NCBI GenBank assembly: GCA_946800325.1
Contig: OX326960.1
Span: forward strand, 19,610,393 to 19,674,392
Direction: 5' to 3'
DNA from: Luzula sylvatica
Lineage: Eukaryota; Streptophyta; Magnoliopsida; Poales; Juncaceae
DNA: 64,000 nt
A program made the translations under genes and the position numbers. Positions within the stretch are counted from its first letter, which is position 1. Each line of letters opens with the position of its first letter. Positions 56,740 through 64,000 of this stretch are shown one piece after another. A model generated the notes under the pieces. That model searched no databases, was not told the DNA's origin, and saw only the letters and a list, made by a program, of their open reading frames with translations.

Positions 56740-57345
56740 GGATGAACAAACAAATATAAAGAAATGGAAATGGGCCGCGGATGGGACGTTCTCCACAAAA
56801 TCGGCATATGATTTCATTTGAAACACCGGGATTCTAAATCCGTGGCGTGCAACACATGATTTGGAAAACGGAAGCACCACTAAAAATTCGCTTCTTTGTA
56901 CGGCTTTTGATGCATAACCGACTGAACATGGTTGATATTCTAAGAGCCAAGGGTTGGCCATACAATGAAAATATGCTCCCTATGTGCCGAGACACAAAAA
57001 AAATAGGAACCACATGCTATCCGTGGCATGCAACACATGATTTGAAAAACGAAAGCACTACTAAAAATTCGCTTCTTTGGGCTTTTGATGCATAACGGAC
57101 AAATCGGACAAATTTCACCAAGGATATTGTGCCGAGACAGAAGAAAACAGGAACCACGTGCTGTCCGAGTGCAATTTCACCAAGGATACATGGCTAAAAC
57201 ATAATATATCCACTCTAAACCTACCAACAAGATGGACAAATCGGGGAGGAATATTTGAGACATGGGCATCCCTACGAAAACCACTAAACAAAGATGCTAG
57301 GAACCACTGCTCAAGATTGAGCCTTTCTGTAACCACTCTGTACAT
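56740..57345 (+). mobile_element. LINE 3'-end remnant with internal duplication
   Basis: Plus-strand frames give WKWAADGTFSTKSAYDF, IWKTEAPLKIRFF, LLMHNRLNMVDILRAKGWPY and later ECNFTKDTWLKHNISTLNLP with NRGGIFETWASLRKPLNKDA. These are the zf-RVT and following segment of plant LINE ORF2 proteins. Frames shift several times. Part of the sequence (CCGTGGCATGCAACACATGA onward) is duplicated at about 56838 and 57019. Confidence 0.7.
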
Positions 57346-57654
57346 GTAAACTAATTGTTTACTATTTATATACATCAGAAAAGCATTTCATTCAAAAAAA
57401 ATCTTTGTATTTATGTTTATTTAAACCTCCTCATAAAACACATCCTCATGTTGTAAACAAATATTATTTAATTTTTAATATATATTTCTAATATATATTT
57501 CTAATAGATATATTCGCGTATCGTACATAAAAAAACATTTTAGCTAGAATTTTATGATTTTAATAAGAATAAAAATAATAGTTTGCCAATCATTTTAAAT
57601 TTTAAAGAGACGTTATTTGTTTCATTCTTGGACTGAAATGATGCATCAAAAATC

Positions 57655-58065
57655 TCTCGGAGGCGGGCCCGACACCCCCCCCCCGATAGGGATCGTGGGC
57701 CCGACCCTCCGGACCTGGCTCCTCGGGGGACCCCCCGACCGGGCCCCCGTGGGCCCGATCCCTCGATCGGGACCCGCGTGGGCCCGACCCACCGACCGGG
57801 CCCCCGTGGGCCCGATCCCTCGATCGGGACCCGCGTGGGCCCGACCCACCGACCGGGCCCGCGTGGGCCCGACCCACCGACCGGGCCCGAGTGGGCCCGA
57901 CCCCCCGGACCGGACCCCCCGCGTGGGCCCGACCCCCCGGACCGGGCCCCGCGTGGGCCCGACCGTCCCGGGGCGGGCCCCACGTGGGCCCGACCCCCCG
58001 GATCGGGCCCCGCGTGGGCCCGACCCCCTCCGAGGCGGATCCGGGTCCCCCCGACCCGAACCCCC
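57655..58065. repeat. GC-rich minisatellite, unit 28-32 bases, about ten copies
   Basis: GTGGGCCCGA recurs at 57749, 57778, 57806, 57835, 57863, 57891, 57923, 57953, 57984 and 58014. GC content is far above the surrounding DNA and CpG sites are frequent. Long open frames exist on both strands because the repeat lacks stops in several frames; these are repetitive Gly/Pro/Arg peptides and I do not call them genes. Confidence 0.85.
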
Positions 58066-58094
58066 CTTCCAGCAGCCCTAACCTGCATGAAAAA

Positions 58095-58225
58095 GACAAA
58101 CACACAAGCAAGCATTATACACACAGATCAGACACACACACACATACATCACACACATGCACAGATCAAACACACACCTATATTACATCATACACATATC
58201 ACACATACATACAAAAATACACACG
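58095..58225. repeat. CA-rich low-complexity tract
   Basis: Interrupted (CA)n and CACAT units next to the minisatellite. Confidence 0.8.
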
Positions 58226-59125
58226 TAATGAAAAGAGTCTTGTGGTATTTTTCAGCAGCAAAGGGACCCATGAAACTTCATACTATCCTGCTGCAGTGAC
58301 TTTTTTGGAATTGAGAAGTTTGGTGCTTCTGAAATTTATACAAAAAAAGAAACTCAGACTTGCAAAGAGTACAAGTAAAATAAATAAGGAATTGAAATAA
58401 TAATAAGTACCAGATAAGATGCATTCGTCACAGCAATGGGCAGTTAGTTCCCTTCAGATTCTGACTCGGCCCCCCTTTGTCATTTTTGGATGCAATGACT
58501 CGGTTCTCTTCGTCACTGTTCCATTCCCCTCAATTATCGCTGCTCAAAATAGTACTTTTGCAAATAATTCTCATCTACAAATGGAATCACAGAAAAAAAG
58601 AGAGAGAAATTCAATAAGAGAAAAAATAGTACTTTTGCTAAAATAGTACTTTTTCGAGCAGCAAGTAATTCTTGCTGTCACATCAACAACAAAAAAAGAA
58701 CGAAGAAGGCAAACTTTGAATTCTTGAAATAAATTCAGATAAGAGGAAACATGATCTGAAAAAAGACAATTGAAAAATAATTCGAAAAAGACAGGAATTT
58801 TAGTATTTTACCTCCACCTGTTTTGCATGAACAGAACATAAGGCCCAGTTGGAACTGTATGCACTGTGGTTACTTCTTCAAGAAGAAATCGAAGGGAGAA
58901 CTCGCCAATTTTGCTTCTTCTAGAAACGGAAAGAAATCTCTCATTGTCGCTGCGTTTCTAAGACTTCTTTGATTTGGAGCAGAAAAAATGAGAGAGAAGT
59001 CGCCATCTTTGATTTGTACCTTGTTGCCTCAATTGGTCGAAGAGACCGAGAGAAAGACTAGATATTTCGCTCTGTTTCTAACACATCTTTGATTTGGAGC
59101 AGAAAATATGAGAGTTCTTCAATTG
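58226..59125. other. Intergenic stretch with a local duplication
   Basis: GTTTCTAASAC...TCTTTGATTTGGAGCAG occurs at about 58958 and 59076. No gene recognised. Confidence 0.4.
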
Positions 59126-59172
59126 GTCAAAGAGAGATACAGGAGAGAGAGAGATACAGGAGAGAGAGACAC

Positions 59173-59206
<34 letters not shown>

Positions 59207-59252
59207 CAGGAGAGAGAGATACAGGAGAGAGAGAGAGAGAGAGAGGGGTTGG
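59126..59252. repeat. (GA)n and GATACAGGAGAGA repeat
   Basis: Several GATACAGGAGAGAGA units interspersed with GA runs. Confidence 0.85.
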
Positions 59253-60825
59253 GCGAGTATATATAGAGAACAGGGGGCTCCTCCAACGTCTCTCTGGATA
59301 TGACCGTTGGAGGAGAACATTCTAGGTCTTGCTCGATATAGCCGTTGGAGAAAATTTGTAGATCTTGACGGAAGAAAAACCAAGAGAAGAATTCGTTTGT
59401 AAAATAAAGATAAACAAAACAGAGTTTTCTTTATTTGGTGCAAATAATTTATAGATAGAAATTTTTCCACGAATTATTAATTCCCTCAAATAAACAAAAG
59501 GAAATCAATTTAAGGGTATTTTCGGTATTATCTGTATTTTATATCTGTATAAACAAAATGAAGAAGATCTACAGTGTAAATATATCTGTAGGAAAACATC
59601 AAGATTTGACTCTGAATAGTTTTGATTAAATTTCATAAACGTTTAATACATAATTACCAAAATAAGGACCCTTCAAATCTTAATGAAAGAGAGGATTATT
59701 ACAACAGTCAAATGAAAATTTTCTTGAGATATTTATACCCGCAAAATTTGCATTCTTAAATCTTTTTAATCATTCGTAAGCTCGAAACTTCGAATCAATA
59801 CTCTATTAGAGGTGTTTTGCAGAGATACTGGACGTATCCTGTAGTTCCGTGAATGGAGAAAATTGAAGACCGTTTGAAGATTTTATGTATGTAAAAGCGT
59901 GTTTTATTTGTAGACAAAAGATATTTTGAGAGTTAGAAGGGTTTTTGTGCAAATTGACAGAAAATTGTAAGAACACAGAAAAATTTGGGTGTATTTGTAA
60001 ATGTGTAAGATCACTGAGGGTATATAGGAGAAATGTTGCAAAAAGTATTAAAGAAAAAAGTATTTTGAGAATTACAAGGGTTTTTGTGCAAAATGGTGGA
60101 AAACTGTAAAAACACAGAAATTTTTGGGCATATTTGTAAATGTGTGAAAATGAAGATTTCCGAGGACATAAAAGAGAAAGTGGCTGCAAAGAAATTATGA
60201 CGTGTTCTGAGTTACTCAATTTGACGTGTTAACGGACATAAGAGAGAGACACAGAAATTTTTTGCAATTTTAGGTAAAATTGCAAATAGTAAAGATTTGT
60301 GGGTATGTATGTAAAAGTTCAAAAGGAAAACGGGTTAACGGATCTTGCTCAATTTGACGTGTTCTGAGTGTGTACCAGTTCACTGAGTTTTCCTGTGTGT
60401 GTATGGATTGGAGATTGCTTATAGAACAAGTTTTTGAGTGCTTCTTGTTCCTCCGTGAGAGACCGTACCGGTACCGGTACCAAATGGTACAGGGTTTTGA
60501 GGGTGAGGCATATGCAAAAAAATATCCCTCTGATAATCACAAAACTGGTATGTTTGGATTTATAATTGTAACTAATTGACAGGAAGTTCATTGTACCTAC
60601 AAAAAATTGGTAACAAAATTTAGACTTCACAAAACTGATAGCAAATTTCAAAAAAATTCAAAAATTACAATTAAGTCCCTATTATCATTGCAATTTAAGA
60701 AGTCCACACCAAATTATAATTGTATTAGATTGCTTAAAATTACACAATGATCCATAATACACTTAAATGATAGCGATATCAACGAAGTCCACAAAATTAT
60801 AAAATTACAGAAGAGTCCAAAAAAT
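59253..60825. other. Intergenic stretch with a 139-bp direct repeat
   Basis: Two diverged copies start at 59922 and 60061 (TATTTTGAGA, GGGTTTTTGTGCAAA, TATTTGTAAATGTGT). A GGTACCGGTACC palindromic motif lies at about 60467-60482. No gene recognised. Confidence 0.5.
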
Positions 60826-60830
60826 CCATA

Positions 60831-60831
<1 letters not shown>

Positions 60832-60902
<71 letters not shown>
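60832..60902. repeat. (CA)n microsatellite
   Basis: About 35 CA units without interruption. Confidence 0.95.
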
Positions 60903-60906
<4 letters not shown>

Positions 60907-61094
60907 AGACACCCCAACACACCAACACATACACAGACATACAAACTTGCGCATATATGCATACATACATCTCTTGAGTAACTCGATTTGATCATCCATT
61001 TATTTTCCATCCCTGCAGAATGATTGAAAAAAATTAGATTCAATAATTACAAAACGTATTGGATTATTAAGGAGGGAATAAAATTGAAATTTAC

Positions 61095-62038
61095 CTCTTG
61101 TACCGATTTAACTACGCCGTATTCGTGCCGTACTCCACTTCCTTTCTCAGTGTATGGACTTGGTTCTCCTGCACCAAAATGAAGATAAAAGTTAATATTT
61201 TGTAGAAAAATAAATAAATAAATAAATAAATTGGTTATGTTTTGGACCAGATCGAGTTTCATCTTGTTTGGTTCTGCATCGCCGATTCTTCATTAAACCT
61301 TTGTTATTGCTCTGGTCGTTAGACTATATTGGAATAGATTCCGTTGAGTTCTAAATCGAGTGTCTCGATTTAAACTGGTTTAAGAGAATTGGCCACTATT
61401 CATCATAAACCTGAAAAAACAGAACAAAAATTAGCGTTTAAAAAAGGAAAAGAAATGCAAAATTGAACTTGAATAGAAACACTTGTCCTGCTATATCTAA
61501 TAAAACCAATTAATTTATTCCAGCTTAAATGTATTAATAATGCCTCAGCACGAAATACAATTTGTACATAAATTTCCTACAATTCAGTACAAAAGTCTAG
61601 TACATGTACTTCAGATTGTGTGGGTGGATTTTATCTCACGCTGAGTACATCCCTCATTAACTAAGAATGACAACATTTCGTGCTATTAAACAATCAGATC
61701 CATTAATTCTTCAATACAGGAAAAGGATAAAATTGAAATTACATTGTACAGGGGTAAATAATCCATGAGAAATTTATTAATCATAACAGGTAAAAGAAAC
61801 TAAAACCAAAGAAGAGAGAATAGAAAGCAAAGCAAAACCATTTACTTGCTTGATTTGGGGGTATTAAAAAACCCATCAATCTTGATAAAAAAAATGGAGG
61901 AAAAACACTTACGTTCTCATATCCGTCCAGTAACGAACGTTTTTGTGTCTGTGTAGTAACGAATTTCACTTCAACCACGTCCATTGAAGAGGTCTCAGTC
62001 GACGAGTTTGGAGTTCTTCTCGAGTGCCGATTTCCCAT
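61095..62038 (-). CDS. Hypothetical gene or gene fragment
   Basis: An ATG at 62038 opens MGNRHSRRTPNSSTETSSMD with a leader-like, GA/CT-rich upstream region and a good donor (GAGAAC then GTAAGT) ending a 42-codon exon at 61913. Possible further exons lie near 61408 (CAG acceptor, but a stop follows within five codons) and 61095-61168 (TGCAG acceptor, GTAAAT donor). No arrangement gives a longer consistent frame and I do not recognise the product. The MULE at 62186 lies just upstream of it. Confidence 0.25.
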
Positions 62039-62509
62039 CTAGTCTCCCAGTCGAACAAAGTACGGAATACAAGTTTTGTGTTGGTTGTGGAGTATCTGAA
62101 TGTAGGGTTTCACAGAGAGGGAGAGAATAGAGAAGCAGGGAGAGATGAGAGAAGACCGACGATTCGTTGGAGACGATTAATGGATGGAATTTTTACTGTA
62201 GTAGCCCTGTTTGAAAAAATTATTCCCGAAATAACCAAATTTTTAACATAATTCTCAAAATGTCTTTTGCGGGGTACCATAGCTCGCCAGGCGGAGAACC
62301 ATACATCGCCTTATCATTAAATAGAGTTAAATTGGTAATTGGACCGTTAATCTGGGGTTTAAAAAAGGCGAGGTTTGGTTCAGCGCTAGGCGTGGTTTGG
62401 TTCATCGCCTTCGTTTCCTGCGAAGCCACGTGTCCAAAGGCGACGTTTGGTTGAGCGCTAGGCGCTGTTTGGTTCTCCGCCTTTCACATAAATCCAAAAC
62501 CGCACCGTC

Positions 62510-62600
62510 CTTTCTTTCTTTTTCTTTCTCTTCCTCTTTTCTTTTTCTTTCTTCTTTCTCTTCCTATTTTCTTCTTCTTTCTTCTTCGTTTTCATCCGGT
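62510..62600. repeat. CTT-rich low-complexity tract
   Basis: TTTCTTTCTTTTTC-type repeat in the 5' region of the MULE. Confidence 0.8.
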
Positions 62601-62921
62601 GAAGATTGTGGAATACAAGTATTTATTCTATTTTTTTAGATCTATTTGTATACTTGATGTTATATGTGTTTTTTGATTGAAATGACAGATTTTTGAGGCA
62701 GTTTTTTTGGCGATTTCAAAGAAAATTCTTGAAGCTTGTTCGTTTTCGATTCCAAGGTAAATTTGTTGTTTTGTATTTAATTGTTGATATGTGAATATAG
62801 TTTGTATTATGATTTTTGCTATAGATTTGTTTTAGGAATTAGTTATATTATTTTAGAGATTTACAAAAATTTATTTAAATTAGGGTTTAATTTCGGGTTG
62901 TATTTAGGATAAAAAAAAATT

Positions 62922-63155
62922 AGGATAAACAAATTAGGATAAAAAAATATAATTTAGGATAAAATATAATTTATTTATTTAATTTAATTTATTTAATTTA
63001 GGTTGAAATTTATTTAATTAGGATAAACAAATTAGGATAAAAAAATATAATTTAGGATAAAATATAATTTATTAATTTAATTTAATTTATTTAATTTAGG
63101 TTGAAATTTATTTAATTAGGATAAACAAATTAGGATAAAAAAATATAATTTAGGG
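62922..63155. repeat. 98-bp AT-rich tandem repeat, about 2.4 copies
   Basis: AGGATAAACAAATTAGGATA starts at 62922, 63020 and 63118, between the MULE terminus and its transposase start. Confidence 0.85.
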
Positions 63156-63242
63156 TTTTGAATAGAAAATTATGGTTTGAATAGATAATTAAAATTTATA
63201 ATTGAAAATAAATTTGATACAAGAACAACATGTAGTGCAAGC

Positions 63243-64000
63243 ATGGAAGGGACGTCCTTTTACATATTTTGGGACGGGAATATTGTTAGGGAGGGAAATA
63301 TACCCCGTTATGAAGGAGGTAGAAGTACGTTAGTAATTTTACCAAATAGAAGTAATTTTACGGATTTGATAAATTTGGTTCGTAATTGCATCGGAATAAA
63401 TACAGAAATGTATGATATAATATTGAAAACGAATTGGCCATTTCCATCAGGGATTTGGGATATTGTTGAAATTAATGATGATTCAAGTTTAAACATGATG
63501 ATGACAACTATTACCGGAGGTTATAACCAATTGTTTGTTGAACAAAGAGCGAAATTTAATCCCTATCATAATAATGCTGTTTTTGGTTATAATTATCCCG
63601 GTCATTCTTCCGATTCTGGATACGATTCCGCATATTATTCGGGTCGTCCCGGATCGTCCGAACAATTTGCTGGGCCCTCGGAACCCGTTGCAAATGAGAG
63701 TCACGTAGAATTTGAGGAAGATATGGAGGAAGAAGAAGAAGAAGAAGAAGAAGAAGAAGAAACGGAGGAAGATGAGGGTTGTAGCGAAAGTAGTGTTCCA
63801 GAAATTGATATCGATTACGTGGTTCATCAATCTAGCCAAGGGGGAGAGTGGATAAATGGAATGAATATGACGGAGGATATGCCCGAAATTTTTAAAGATG
63901 ACGAATGGGTGGATTTAATGGTATGTGAAGAAGGAGATGACGACATTGATGAAAGAAATATTTTGTCATCCGAGAAATCTTGGCATGGGCTATTGTTTGC
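63243..64000 (+). CDS. MULE transposase N-terminal part (partial at window end)
   Basis: Open from the ATG at 63243 to the end of the window (252 codons, no stop). The first 100 or so residues (SFYIFWDGNIVREGNIPRYE, then LINLVRNCIGI, then MYDIILKTNWPF) match the PB1-like N-terminal domain common in plant Mutator transposases. A linker and an acidic run of Glu (63726-63761) follow. The zinc-finger, DDE and SWIM parts would lie beyond the window. A possible donor (GTATGTG at about 63920) could end the exon earlier. The transposase would act on MULE ends such as those at 62186. Confidence 0.75.
   Translation, partial: MEGTSFYIFWDGNIVREGNIPRYEGGRSTLVILPNRSNFTDLINLVRNCIGINTEMYDIILKTNWPFPSGIWDIVEINDDSSLNMMMTTITGGYNQLFVEQRAKFNPYHNNAVFGYNYPGHSSDSGYDSAYYSGRPGSSEQFAGPSEPVANESHVEFEEDMEEEEEEEEEEEETEEDEGCSESSVPEIDIDYVVHQSSQGGEWINGMNMTEDMPEIFKDDEWVDLMVCEEGDDDIDERNILSSEKSWHGLLF

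Larger units (their letters stand above)
62186..64000 (+). mobile_element. MULE, left portion (runs off the window)
   Basis: Sequence from GGAATTTTTACTG, with CCCGAAATAACC, CTCAAAATGTCTTTTGCGGG and later blocks containing GCGCTAGGCG and CGCCTT, parallels the ends of the MULE at 14992-16832. The first dozen or so bases differ between the two elements. An Asp/Glu-rich transposase frame opens at 63243. The candidate left flank for a 9-bp duplication is TTAATGGAT (62177-62185); the right end is outside the window. Confidence 0.65.

Noticed and set aside
57552..58299. Long Gly/Pro/Arg-rich frames on both strands
   Set aside because: They track the minisatellite and exist in several frames at once, which shows composition rather than selection for a protein.
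60714..61043. Cys-Val repeat protein
   Set aside because: Translation of the (CA)n microsatellite.

Overview
The window reads as nuclear DNA of a flowering plant, most likely a dicot. The background is strongly AT-rich. The genes have many small GT-AG introns, and they are plant-type: a ROP-GTPase-activating protein with PH and RhoGAP domains, a GT31 beta-1,3-galactosyltransferase, a plastid-type ribosomal protein L15, and an RNase H with a viroplasmin-like N-terminal domain. Between them lies a dense layer of plant transposons: MULE, hAT, PIF/Harbinger, Helitron end, Copia LTR element, LINE remnants, tRNA-derived SINEs and many MITEs. There are no operons, and no tRNA, rRNA or CRISPR loci that I could find. 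All exon models were built by eye from open frames, splice sites and remembered family conservation.

Layout. 0-6.5 kb holds two decayed F-box/LRR gene pieces in head-to-head inverted orientation, a LINE tail, a SINE and a long-TIR MITE. 6.8-13.3 kb is the REN1-like RopGAP gene (minus strand, 21 coding exons, 940 aa, all phases consistent), with MITEs in two of its introns. 13.7-17.1 kb is a broken copy of a plastid L15 gene, interrupted by a 1.84-kb MULE with a perfect 9-bp target duplication. 18.4-20.5 kb is an intact galactosyltransferase gene (plus strand, 11 exons, 404 aa). 21.1-35.7 kb is a repeat district: a 598-bp hAT element, a 5'-truncated LINE, a PIF/Harbinger element with an apparently intact transposase, a PPR remnant, a 1.28-kb hAT element, a Helitron 3' end and about 650 bp of AAT/ATT repeat. 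36-38.7 kb has two large hairpin MITEs and a 164-bp tandem duplication. 39.05-40.7 kb is the RNase H gene (plus strand, 10 exons, 306 aa). 45.6-49.8 kb is a young-looking but non-autonomous Copia element that carries a transketolase exon. 50-58 kb holds a lone first exon of a HAD/SCP-like phosphatase, another TIR element, a LINE tail and a very GC-rich minisatellite. 62.2 kb to the end is the left part of a second MULE, whose transposase frame runs off the window.

How the parts relate. The three intact host genes have no evident functional link. One acts in ROP/RAC polarity signalling, one in Golgi glycosylation and one in RNA:DNA hybrid removal. The unifying theme is transposon activity and gene-fragment capture. 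The L15 copy is broken by indels, a lost splice acceptor and a MULE. Transketolase, phosphatase, PPR and F-box pieces sit as partial exons, and the inner subterminal sequence of the MULE in L15 matches the MULE at the right edge. I found no strong case for a new biological system. The best leads are the F-box inverted duplication, the Copia element with its captured exon, the triple-palindrome MULE and the GC minisatellite.
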